64,000 bases of DNA. Source: Manduca sexta. Its lineage: Eukaryota; Arthropoda; Insecta; Lepidoptera; Sphingidae. Location: assembly GCF_014839805.1 (NCBI RefSeq), contig NC_051116.1:3515556-3579555 (forward strand), read 5' to 3'. A program made the translations under genes and the position numbers. Shown one piece after another: positions 55,569 through 64,000 of the stretch. Within the stretch, counting starts at the first letter, position 1; each line of letters starts with the position of its first letter. The notes under the pieces are model-generated. The model worked only from the letters and a program-made list of their open reading frames with translations, made no database searches and was not told the DNA's origin.

Positions 55569-55812
55569 GTGGTAGGATATATTTTATATCCGCCCGGATA
55601 GCGACCACCGTACACAAGGTGTTAAAACCCGCCATAGTGGCGCACGTAAGTGTCGCGTTCCGGGATCAGCCGGTGTATATCCAGTTCGAATAGGTCGGCA
55701 TAATTGTGTCGACTGTCGAGGGGTAATCATCTCTCGTTAGTCTACATTCTATTGGACCGCACTCGACTTACCATCCGGTGCAGTAGGATCACTTTGTCTC
55801 GCACGTAAAAAA
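55569..55812 (+). mobile_element. Family C element, reference-quality full copy
   Basis: Full order: TGGTAGGATATATTTTATAT, CCGCCCGGATAGCGACCACC, GTACACAAGGTGTTAAAACC, CGCGTTCCGGGATCAGC, TCGGCATAATTGTGTCGACT, GGGGTAATCATCTCTCGTTA, ACTTACCATCCGGTGCAG and GCACGT plus an A run (55805-55812). It is about 240 bp. Two fixed ends and a poly(A) end suggest a SINE or other LINE-mobilised RNA. No convincing A/B-box pair is seen. Confidence 0.85.
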
Positions 55813-56122
55813 AATTATATCTAAAACATATTTTACATTGCATTGCATACCACTGTATTCAGTTCATCACAAAGTGCCTTGTTACACTACAATACCCATT
55901 ACCAAAGATAATAAATTGTAAAATTAAATTTTCAAAATGAAACTCAAATTATTTGTTTGAAGATAACATTTTTCTAATTTAAAAACTTTTCTTGAACGCA
56001 AACGATTAAGGCTTTACTAATTCATTTCAAAGTTTATTCTTATCGTTGAGCTTTTAACTAGAACGGGCTTTTTGCTTTAATTCTTTCATAACTGTGGATA
56101 TATTTTTTTCAGACTAGTGAAC

Positions 56123-56298
56123 GATGGTAGGTCTCTTCTCGTTGGTAGATCTTTTGTATGTAAGGCTTCGTCTGAGAAGATACCGCAGTATCTATTTCGA
56201 TCTCCTGGCAACAGTGTGCATGAACTGTGTTCAGGTTTAAAGGACATTGTATCCAGTGTAATTACTGGGCATTATGAGACTTAACATGTCATGTTATA
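56123..56298 (+). mobile_element. Family A repeat, diverged and truncated
   Basis: GATGGTAGGTCTCTTCTCGT (with a partial duplication of the left end), GTATCTATTTCGATCTCC, TTACTGGGCATTATGAGACT and TAACATGTCATGTTATA, where SINE B entered. Beyond the SINE the sequence does not return to family A, so this copy had already lost its right part. Confidence 0.65.
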
Positions 56299-56633
56299 AT
56301 AATAATAATATCAGCCCTGTATTATATACTTGCCCACTGCTGAGCACGGGCCTCCTCTACTACTGAGAGGGATTAGGCCTTAGTGCACCACGCTGGCCTA
56401 GTGCGGATTGGTAGACTTCACACATCTTCGAAATTCCTATAGAGAACTTCTCAGGTGTGCAGGTTGCCTCACGATGTTTTCCTTCACCGTTAAAGCGAAC
56501 GATAAATTCACAAAGAATACACACATGATTTTTAGAAAAGTCAGAGGTGTGTGCCGTTGGGATTTGAACCTGCGGACATTCGTCTTGGCAGTCCGTTCCA
56601 CACCCAACTGGGCTATCGCCGCTTATGCCGCTT
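56299..56633 (-). mobile_element. Family B tRNA-SINE nested in family A, 13-bp target duplication
   Basis: It is flanked by ATGTCATGTTATA at 56286-56298 and 56634-56646, a perfect 13-bp duplication. It has a full body, with a (AAT)n tail on the left and the tRNA-like head on the right (minus-strand GGTTCAAATCCC). The last few bases, ATGCCGCTT, repeat the SINE's own end. It dates SINE B activity after family A. Confidence 0.92.
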
Positions 56634-56796
56634 ATGTCATGTTATAAAAAAATAAATATTAAACTTGTAAATTTATTGATACTATAGAATTGAGGTAATG
56701 TTCTTGTGAGTAGTATTAGTTGGTTAGTCAATAAATAAATTCTGTAGATAAATTTTTATGTCTCTAATACGTAAACGAGACTAAAACAGATATCGC

Positions 56797-57113
56797 ACCT
56801 TTATCCCTAAAAAGGTAGGCAGAGGTGCAACCAGGTCACATACTTTTCACCATGTTTCGTCCCATCCATCATAGGGGGCGAAAACATATATCGTAACTTT
56901 ATCCCCAAAGGGGTAGGCAGAGGTGTAACCAGGGCACTCACTCCACCATGTTCCGTCTCATGATAGCGGACGAGTCTATCGCCATAACGAACAATTTTAG
57001 ACTTCAGGCTGATACTAAAAAAAAACCAATATCACTTTGCCCTAAGATTCGAATATGGGACCTCAGTGCGTGGTACCGCAATACAACTACGCCACCGAGA
57101 CAGTTAAAAAGAC
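56797..57113 (-). mobile_element. Family E tRNA-SINE with duplicated 3' tail
   Basis: A full element, read on the minus strand: head GGTGGCGTAGTTGTATTGCG at about 57090-57109, B box TTCGAAT, then the body and tail down to 56896. A second copy of just the tail (TTATCCCTAAAAAGGTAGGC, GTGCAACCAGGTCACATAC, CACCATGTTTCGTCCCATCC) lies beyond it at 56797-56884. The two tails are about 100 bp apart in the same orientation. Confidence 0.76.
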
Positions 57114-57340
57114 AATCCGCCCCATCACTGTAAAATTCAAACACTTCCACAAACAAAATTCCTATAAATAAGGATACCGACTTCGTTCAAGTTTTTATCA
57201 AATGATTCGCAAAATTTGCGATTTCCACGCGGTTTGGTTTTCAATTTGAATTGAACCCGGGCCCTCGGGTCAGTGGGCGGAAAGCCACGGCAACCGCATT
57301 CATTAAATTTATTAGTGATTATGAAGGGCTTATAACTTTG

Positions 57341-57570
57341 TGCCTAACTTTTGTAGTTGTGTGGAGTCTGATTACCGCGCTGTTTAGGGTTCGATCTCCG
57401 GGTAGAGAAAGTGATATTTTCTGCTTAATATCAGCTCGGAGTCTGGAATTGTAGATGCTAAATGGCAATACGCTGGCCCTCTGTTTCATCAAGACTGAAA
57501 ACTGGCTCAATTCGAGTAATTTACACCCTTGCCTACCCCTTAAAAGGAAGTCGTGTTTATGTATGTTAAA
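57341..57570 (+). mobile_element. Family E tRNA-SINE, diverged
   Basis: A head with ACTTTTGTAGTTGTGTGG and GTTTAGGGTTCGATCTCCGG (B box), body GAAAGTGATATTTTCTGCTT and AATATCAGCTCGGAGTCTGG, and a 3' part with ACACCCTTGCCTACCCC. Confidence 0.7.
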
Positions 57571-57856
57571 ATCGATTCCGATGTGATGAAATCCATTTAC
57601 TGATATATTTAAGATCTTTAGTCATAATTAACTTACTCCAGCAGTGTTGCTGCTGTCAAATTGTACCAAAAAAACCGACCAGGAATCGACTCCATAACAA
57701 ACACATCAATCTAACCAAATCACTCCAAATAAAAGTTGATAAGATTAAGCTGTCTATATTCCCATGCAACATGCGTACAATGTTCGGAACAATGTAAGCT
57801 AAGCCGTATTCGATGGAGTTTTAACGGGATAATAGTTCGCAAGTAATACGTGCTGA

Positions 57857-57881
57857 GAGACCGCGGCACGCGCGCGGTCTC
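57857..57881. repeat. Perfect 9-bp hairpin
   Basis: GAGACCGCG (57857-57865) and CGCGGTCTC (57873-57881) with a 7-base loop, just outside the Harbinger-like element. Confidence 0.6.
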
Positions 57882-57901
57882 AGTCCTTGGTGTGTTGCTA
57901 A

Positions 57902-58471
57902 GGGTCGACGCACACTGCATTGAGCCGTGAAATTTGGAGAGTTGTAATTTGAATAGAAGGAAAGAGATTTAGGTTTTAAATCATGTCTATTTTAGATAAT
58001 TTATGACGAATATATTTGTGAATTATCGCTTGCTTTACGGTGAAGGATAACATCGTGAGGAAACTTGTATACCTGGGAAATTCTCTGAAGGAATTTTCGA
58101 GGCTGTGTGAAGTCTGCCAATCCGCACTAGGCCAGCGTGGTGGACTAAGGCCTAATCCCTCTCAGTAGTAGAGGAGGTCCGTGCCCAACAGTGGGACAGT
58201 ATATAATACAGGACAGATATTATTATTATATAATGTATTGCTTTCTAATTAATGGTGGTGTTATATATAAGCAGTCACTTACCAGTCGCACTTGACAAGA
58301 AACTTTACGAGTACAAGGAATTATTAAATATACCATTGTAGTGAATAATCGTAGTTGCTATGAAATCGAGGATATTTTAGGAAACTGAACACAACTCCCT
58401 TAGTATCAATGGTTATAAAATTCTTCAAGATATAACGCTTAGTTTGTGATTTTCTTAATGTGCGTCGACCC
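57902..58471. mobile_element. PIF/Harbinger-like element with nested SINE B
   Basis: GGGTCGACGCACA (57902-57914) and TGTGCGTCGACCC (58459-58471) are exact 13-bp inverted ends. TAA lies on both outer sides (57899-57901 and 58472-58474), the 3-bp duplication of PIF/Harbinger. It is 570 bp in total, or about 370 bp without the SINE at 58034-58235. Beyond the ends the two arms do not match, and there is no transposase frame. Confidence 0.72.
58034..58235 (+). mobile_element. Family B SINE, 5' truncated, nested
   Basis: Starts at ACGGTGAAGGATAACATCGT, continues CAATCCGCACTAGGCCAGCG, CTCAGTAGTAGAGGAGGTCC and CAGTATATAATACAGGACAG, and ends in TATTATTATTATATAAT. A 7-bp TTGCTTT precedes and follows it, a likely target duplication. 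Confidence 0.82.
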
Positions 58472-58474
58472 TAA

Positions 58475-59218
58475 GTCACTGTTATTTAGTGTGACCGTAT
58501 CTTACAGAGATTTACCCGTCTGCTGAACTTGAACGATCTATATTAGTCGTGAAAACTAGGTATTCCACTTTGATGTAACAGAATATACTTATATTTAAAA
58601 ATTTTGTTTTCCTTTTATTATATCAATAACAAGACAACAATAAGCCATTAATTCTCGAGAAAATCCATTACATTTGACTCAAAAAAATTGAAGCTTACGA
58701 AAAGGGACCTTAACTCCTTGTAAAAAGGTTTAAATTTGGACTTGACATTAATAATTTGTCAGCAAAGCTCTCAAGCTCAAAACCTTTCTTCTCTAGGTAC
58801 TACTTCCTAACGTAGTTAATAAGCTCCCTTCCCACGTGTGTGCTGTTAATTACATTTCTATACACAAATGTTGTGTAGTTAATAAGGAAACTGGTAACTA
58901 GGTGTATTCTGCCTGGTACGGATTGAGTTGTCAAGGGGACTACCATGGTACCAAGACTCACTAGAAAGTTTTGTATCAATAAAATTATATTGAGAAATTG
59001 TAATATGTAGAAATTTTAGAAATCAGAATTATATGCGATCTATGAATATTGTACACCCCAAATCTCCGCTTCCTATATGGAATCTAACAAATAAAATGTG
59101 GTATTCTGCCTACCCCTGAAAAGGGAAAGAGGCTCTATTTATATGCAATAATAAATGGGTGTATATAAGAATAATAAACGAATAAGAATATTCATATGAA
59201 TTTCGAAAGTACGCGGAT
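58475..59218. other. Unassigned AT-rich stretch
   Basis: No gene recognised. A small family-E-like tail scrap (CTGCCTACCCCTGAAAAGGG) is at about 59106-59125. Confidence 0.4.
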
Positions 59219-59242
59219 TAAAGCCCCCACTTCTCAGTAGAG

Positions 59243-59268
59243 AAGGCTTGTACCCAGGTACAAGCCTT
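59243..59268. repeat. Perfect 12-bp palindrome
   Basis: AAGGCTTGTACC (59243-59254), two bases, GGTACAAGCCTT (59257-59268). It sits between pieces resembling a family-B-type tail (CTTCTCAGTAGAGAAGG before it, CTAGCAGTGGGATAAAAATT after it), so it may have arisen by local inverted duplication inside a SINE tail. Confidence 0.8.
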
Positions 59269-59823
59269 GTTCTTCTTCACTGCTAGCAGTGGGATAAAAA
59301 TTATTATTAATTAATATAATTTCAGGAGATTTAATTTAAAACGCTTCCAAACCTGAAACCAAAAGCTCGAACAAACAAACCCATATAATAATATTTGATA
59401 TGGTCTTCGCATATTTAATTTTCATTAAAAACTAAATAGACCTGGCCGTTTTATTTAATTAATAATTCTCTTAACAAAAGAATTTAAATATTGTAATAAA
59501 TTAGTTTGCGTTAGTATTTAAATTTAGAATCTGGTTATTCAACTTGTTTATTTGCGTAGAGTTAATTAATACCTTTGTAAATATTAACTACAAAGGTTTT
59601 TATGCTTACGGAGTGTGGGCAGATGAGTTGAGAACCCACATGTAAGTATTGTTGACGGCCATGTTTTTTGCTATGCCAGGGCATCTCATATGAAGGCTTA
59701 TTTTTGCTTTAATTCATATTTTTTAAGGGCTATGTTGTTTGTATCATTTTATTTTAATTTTTCGCGCAAATAAATTAAAAACCAAATCTGTGCCTATAAA
59801 TAGAAAGTTTTTATGTAATATCA

Positions 59824-60140
59824 TAATATCAGCCCTGTATTATATACTTGCCCACTGCTGAGCACGGGCCTCTTCTACTACTGAGAGGGATTAAGTCTTA
59901 GTCCACCACGCTGGTCTAGTGCGGATTGGTAAATTTCACACACCTTCGAAATTTCTATAGAGAATTTCTCAGATGTGCAGGTTTCCTCACGATGTTTTCC
60001 TTTTCCGTTAAAGCGAACGATAAATTCACAAAAAATACACACATGATTTAAGAAAAGTCAGAGGTATGTGCCCTTGGGATTTGAACCTGCGGACATTCGT
60101 CTTGGCAGTCCGTTCCAGACCCAACTAGGCTATCGCCGCT
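59824..60140 (-). mobile_element. Family B tRNA-SINE, full length
   Basis: AATATCAGCCCTGTATTATA, GCACGGGCCTCTTCTACTAC, GTGCGGATTGGTAAATTTCA, CACGATGTTTTCCTTTTCC and ATTTGAACCTGCGGACATTC, ending AGGCTATCGCCGCT. TCATAA at both sides (59821-59826 and 60141-60146) is a short, partly overlapping duplication candidate. Confidence 0.87.
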
Positions 60141-60143
60141 TCA

Positions 60144-60814
60144 TAAGATCACATTAATAAATTGCTTTATTTCAATAACCTTAATTTATTTACATATCAA
60201 AATATATTTTTTTACATTTCGAGTTACGAACGACGACTCATAGTAACTCCGTCCCGGTGAACTAGTTTTCCGCGTGGAAGGAATCCAGGCATCCCCACCT
60301 CTCCTCGCACATCCAACTTTTTGCCTCTACCAGGGATTAGCAAGTCTTCTTGTTAGTTTCATATCTTTCACTCGTGGCTCAGTTGTTACTGTTCCGGTTT
60401 GGAGTTTGTTTAGATTGTTTGGTATAAGATTTGGAATTGGGTTATGTATGTTTAATGTTTTGAAAATTGTAGGGTATTTTTCTTTAGGTTGACATTGTGC
60501 AAGCAATTATACCTCTTATTTCAGAAGACGAAATATTTTATTAATAGGTTTTCTAGCGAAACTGCAAATACCTACGTGTAAATCCTTGGTATAAAAATCA
60601 AAAATTAAAATTTTTCATAAATCAAAAAGGCTGTAAGATATTAGGATTAACTCTATACTAAATTCATTGTTTTAAACGTTAACAAACATCAAAACAAATA
60701 CCTTAATAAGCATCTTTGAACATTACAAAGACCGTAAAAATAATGTCTAACATATTAAAGAGTGTTCTATCTTCTATCTTCTACCTTACCTCAAACCACT
60801 GCTTCTACCTTCCT
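60144..60814. other. Unassigned stretch
   Basis: GC-richer at 60240-60330 with a 72-codon frame from 60274 that has no recognised motif. The remainder is AT-rich. Nothing further seen. Confidence 0.4.
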
Positions 60815-60870
60815 CCTCCTTGCATCGTTTTCCTCATAGCTGAGGGTCGTGAGCCTCTGAACATAGAGTA
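60815..60870 (-). mobile_element. Short fragment of an unnamed repeat shared with 63446-63665
   Basis: CCTTGCATCGTTTTCCTCAT and AGCTGAGGGTCGTGA match the phrase CTCAATGCTGAGGATCGTGA in the longer copy near the window's end. Strand is arbitrary. Confidence 0.4.
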
Positions 60871-61255
60871 ATCTTTGTTGTTATCTCTTACCTTCAAATG
60901 CCTAAAATACTAAAGTCACTGGATTTGTAAGCCTAGTTCCTCAATGGGCTTTTGAAAAACGTCGATCGGTGGCGACATAATAGCGGCGATTCGACTGCTG
61001 CGAGCGACATTCTTCAGTCCAGACAATTAGCACGTGACTGTGACGTATCAATTGCAATTGGTATCAGGTACCGACAGCAAAGAAGGCGTTTTGTAACCTT
61101 TTTTTAGCTGAGGCTGTATTCTTTAAAACAGTGTAAATAACACGGCCGTGTTACGTTATCTTGTTGAAATTAGCCGGCTTAAAATATTTGTGGAATTATG
61201 TTTTGAATCCCAATTTCTATTTTAATAAACGCGATGAGGTGGGGTACGTTTTTTG

Positions 61256-61550
61256 CTGTTAATGACGAGACGAGCTTGTCGTTCGCCTAATGGTACACGA
61301 TACGACCGCCCGTAAACAGTAGAAACACCATCCAAAACCTTGAATTACAAAGTATTGTTTGGTATTCCACTGCGCTCGCCATCCTGAGACATGAGATGTT
61401 AAGTCTCATTATGTCCAGTAGTTACTCTGGCTACAAGTCCATCAAACCGGAACACAACAGTGACTACACACTGCTGCTTGGCGGCAGAAATAGACATTGC
61501 GGTCGTACCTACACAGGCGGACTCTCACATATGAGAGACCTACTACCAGT
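61256..61550 (-). mobile_element. Family A repeat, full length
   Basis: TTAATGACGAGACGAGCTTG, TCGTTCGCCTAATGG, TTCCACTGCGCTCGCCATCC, AGACATGAGATGTTAAGTCT, CGGCAGAAATAGACATTGCG and CACATATGAGAGACCTACTA. Confidence 0.82.
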
Positions 61551-62180
61551 ATTTACGTGCCTGTTTTAAACTTCATTACCGAGTGGCATCATCTGGTCTT
61601 TCATGACACTGGATGACAAGACGAGCAAGCAGCTCGTCTGATTGTAAGCGTCAGCCGTCCTGCCCATGGATTCGACAAAAGTAGATAGTTTGGTATGTAA
61701 GTTCTTGTATTGAATTATTGGCACTACCTATATAAAATTTTCCGCTTTGCCCACCCCAGATCAAAATTTGAGATCTGCCACTATCCTCTTGTTGAAAACC
61801 GACTACGCCCATGGATAACACCCATGCCTCCAGCGTTTCAAAATCCCAATTTACAACAAAACTATCGAGTACTCATCTCACAATTCTTACCACGAAAGCA
61901 AAACAAAACAATACGTGAGTAACATGCATTGGCAGAAATAAATACAGTCGAGAGCTTGATGACTTTTTTTTCTAAATAGATCAATATTGCAGTCGTGTTT
62001 GTTTTGCTATCGGTACACAGTGAGTGTAATTACGGACGAGTGTTCGAACACGTAACAACTGATCTGCCTTTATAGCATACGACACGATTATGGTAAAATC
62101 GTGCTGTAGACATCCACCGAAAGGTTGCACATTATTAATAAGATTTCAATTCAAAATTTTGTAAAACATTATAATGTTCG
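61551..62180. other. Mostly unassigned stretch
   Basis: A LINE/SINE tail scrap in reverse orientation (GACGAGCAAGCAGCTCGTCT, CGTCCTGCCCATGGATTC) lies at about 61617-61675. It contains a short inverted AGCTCGTC/GACGAGC pair. Otherwise nothing recognised. Confidence 0.4.
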
Positions 62181-62440
62181 CTCGGTGGCGTAGTTGTAAT
62201 GCATGCGTGTTACAGCAGCGCTTTGAGATCCTGGGTTCGAATCCCGGGTCAGGCAAAGTGATATTGGATTTTTCTGCTTAGTATCAGTCCGGAGTCTGGA
62301 ACGTCTGATATGGCGGTAGGCTCGCCCCCTAACATATTATATGACGGAACACACTTGGCGTAAAGTGAGTACCCTGTTTGCGCCTCTGCATACCCCTTTC
62401 GTAGATAAACGCGTAATGTGTGCCAACGTTGTGCCTGTGC
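62181..62440 (+). mobile_element. Family E tRNA-derived SINE, reference-quality full copy
   Basis: CTCGGTGGCGTAGTTGTAAT (A box), CTGGGTTCGAATCCCGGGTC (B box), then AGTGATATTGGATTTTTCTG, CTTAGTATCAGTCCGGAGTC, GATATGGCGGTAGGCTCGCC, GACGGAACACACTTGGCG and GCCTCTGCATACCCC, ending CGCGTAATGTGTG. The pol III promoter boxes are intact, but an aminoacyl stem is not, so this is a SINE and not a tRNA gene. Confidence 0.88.
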
Positions 62441-62629
62441 TTTGCATGTCTCCAAATAAATAAATTAAGTTTACATTGAATATATTTTTGAGCACAAGAA
62501 GCCACACCGTTTAAGTCACGGTTTTATTATGGCAGCACATTGTATTCGTCTGGCTAGCTTAATCAAACTACAGACAAAAATGTCTATGGCTTTGCTCCTT
62601 TATATGGAGAACGCTACGACAAATGACTT

Positions 62630-62875
62630 TTTCGGTGGCATAGTCATATTGCGTGGGCAGTATGGTACCGCTTTAAGGTCCCGGGTTGGGCATAGTGTTA
62701 TTGGTTTTTCTGCTCAGTGCCAGACCGGAGTCTGGTATATGTGCTCGATATGGCGATAGGCTCGCCCTTTGTCATATCATGGGATGGAACAGGCATGCCG
62801 AAAAGTGGATACCCTGATTGCACATCTCTTAACCCCTTTGGGGATAAACGCGTGATGTGTATATGTGTAAATGCT
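62630..62875 (+). mobile_element. Family E tRNA-derived SINE, second tandemly oriented copy
   Basis: TTCGGTGGCATAGTCATATT, AAGGTCCCGGGTTGGGCATA (B box partly deleted), ATTGGTTTTTCTGCTCAGTG, GACCGGAGTCTGGTATATGT, TATGGCGATAGGCTCGCCCT and GCACATCTCTTAACCCC. It has the same orientation as the copy 190 bp upstream. Confidence 0.84.
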
Positions 62876-63269
62876 ACCATGAAACTTCAAACAAAAACAA
62901 ATCTTTCAAAATTATTTTTTCTGCTCAAAAAATATCAATAAATCTCTCCATATATTTTGATAAGTTTTGTTATCTTATTAACTGTAGTCTTCGTTTTATA
63001 CAGCTTGAGATGAAGCGGGTCATCTTTTGTGTCCTGAACAATGGCGTCCGAACTGGTTCAGGCGAAGTTAACAAGGTCACACTAACCCTAAAAACTATAA
63101 GTAGGTTTTTATGATGGATCGTTACATTGGGTTTTGTATCAAAACTATTGTTGGGGAAGTTGAATGAAATTTTGCAACTGTCAGTTTTATAATAGTTTGT
63201 CGGTAAGAACGCAACAAAGTCTGCGCGGCGCATTAAAATTTACTTAATACTACGAAAATAAAATCCACC

Positions 63270-63445
63270 AATAATAATATCAGCTCAGTAATATATACTG
63301 TGCTGGGCACGGGCCTCCATTACTACTGAGAGGGTTTATGCCGTAGCTACCTAAAGCGACCACGCTGGTCTAATCCGGATTGGCAGACTTCAAATACCTT
63401 AGAAATTCTTAGGTATGTAGATTTCCTAATGTTTTCCTTCACCGT
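63270..63445 (-). mobile_element. Family B SINE, head lost
   Basis: AATAATAATATCAGCTCAGT, GCACGGGCCTCCATTACTAC, CACGCTGGTCTAATCCGGAT, CTAATGTTTTCCTTCACCGT. It breaks off at 63445 where (CCAT)n begins. Confidence 0.75.
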
Positions 63446-63665
63446 TCCATCCATCCATCCACTAGTTCCCTCAATGCTGAGGATCGTGACCGCAGTAGGC
63501 TGAGTCTATAAACGCCCTTCATCTGGTTCTATCATCGGCGGCGTGAATTGCATCATGCAGCTTGAGTTGCAGACGTTTAGTGATTTATTTACTTCATTTA
63601 GCCGGTGGTTTCCTACAAGGGCGCTAACCCTCCACTTTTTGCGTCAATATTATTCTTTCAAGGCT
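63446..63665. mobile_element. Unnamed lepidopteran dispersed repeat
   Basis: A short (CCAT)4 precedes CTCAATGCTGAGGATCGTGA, CCGCAGTAGGCTGAGTCTAT, CGGCGGCGTGAATTGCATCA, TGCAGCTTGAGTTGCAGACG, TAGCCGGTGGTTTCCTACAA and GGGCGCTAACCCTCCACTTT. I recall this block from other Lepidoptera, and a scrap recurs at 60815-60870. Class unknown. Confidence 0.5.
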
Positions 63666-64000
63666 GTCGTTTCAGCTTCATCATTAAAACAAAGATAAGC
63701 TAAACAATATAAACGTCACTTCAAAAACTCATCGCTGTATGCCTTGGGTTTTGAACCTATGAGCCAAAACAATTGAAAAGTCGTGAGCTCTAAACGGGTC
63801 ATGTCAAAGGCTTACATTTTTTATTCCCGTTTCAGTGGACTATTATGGATTTCACGTCGCCCGGACCTCTCCTGGGACGCGGCTATTTTCGGACAATTAA
63901 AGACACTCCGGCATGCTAATCGAATCAGCATTTTAAAATTTGGAACGTCGTTCTAATGGATAGTGACGGTGGAGCTGTAGTTTTTGTTACAGCATGGACG

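Larger units (their letters stand above)
1..64000. other. Repeat-rich lepidopteran intronic or intergenic background; short unassigned stretches
   Basis: Apart from the single exon at 20130-20284, the window shows no coding structure. The larger unassigned stretches have their own entries. In these further gaps of about 300-750 bp I see only AT-rich sequence without a recognisable gene or repeat: 14881-15198, 18691-19257, 20570-21305, 22997-23504, 29564-30089, 32161-32549, 32651-33215, 33826-34197, 36678-37194, 40862-41342, 43198-43512, 43869-44280, 44713-45125, 45736-46078, 46721-47229, 48402-48795, 49889-50504, 51079-51487, 51711-52228, 52941-53617, 55813-56122, 57571-57901, 59311-59820, 60871-61255, 62876-63269 and 63666-64000. 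Small repeat-tail scraps sit inside some of them: near 20760-20850, 53490-53525, 53618-53685, 59098-59135 and 61612-61675. Confidence 0.6.

Noticed and set aside
62181..62260. tRNA gene suggested by perfect A and B boxes
   Set aside because: No complete cloverleaf, and the sequence continues into a repeated SINE body. The same applies to the heads of the family B copies.
1..64000. CRISPR array, prokaryotic operon or viral genome
   Set aside because: No regular short repeats with unique spacers, no compact coding, and repeats are characteristic of insect nuclear DNA.

Overview
This 64 kb window is AT-rich eukaryotic nuclear DNA, almost certainly from a moth or butterfly. It is packed with dispersed repeats typical of lepidopteran introns: tRNA-derived SINEs, Helitron-like elements, hAT and PIF/Harbinger-type MITEs, LINE tails and Penelope-like fragments. 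No prokaryotic gene organisation, CRISPR array, rRNA or free-standing tRNA gene is visible.

Only one coding segment can be defended: a 155-bp exon on the minus strand at 20130-20284. It has a clean 3' splice site, a GTGAGT 5' splice site, an uninterrupted reading frame and an immunoglobulin-fold signature (D-x-G-x-F-x-C). The window is therefore best read as intronic (and perhaps flanking) sequence of a minus-strand immunoglobulin-superfamily cell-surface gene with very large introns. Its other exons lie outside the window or were not recognised. The longer open frames elsewhere look like chance or repeat-derived frames.

Layout. 1-20 kb: LINE-tail/SINE-like copies (family A), tRNA SINEs, Helitron fragments, Penelope-like fragments, a 68-bp GC-rich tandem repeat (7.3 kb) and a small hAT MITE with an 8-bp target duplication (11.2 kb). 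19-23 kb: the Ig exon, closely flanked by a SINE carrying a nested hAT MITE on one side and a family-C element on the other, then a 1.27-kb hAT element nested in another family-C copy. 24.5-25.7 kb: a GC-rich island with an exact 87-bp minisatellite followed by a palindrome-rich cluster of HMG-box-like motifs. 26-41 kb: further repeats, a G-quadruplex-prone C-run and a 12-base G run. 41-45 kb: a transposon-dense block with a MITE apparently inside a family-C copy, two Helitrons joined head to tail, and a Harbinger-like MITE. 45-64 kb: tRNA SINEs, family A and C copies, a palindrome cluster (46.5 kb), a MITE with 14-bp inverted ends (48.1 kb), a Harbinger-like element carrying a nested SINE (57.9 kb) and a strong short palindrome (59.2 kb).

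Repeat family names used here (A, B, C, E) are local labels. Names such as hAT, Helitron, PIF/Harbinger and Penelope rest on visible termini, target duplications and remembered lepidopteran repeats, not on a database search.
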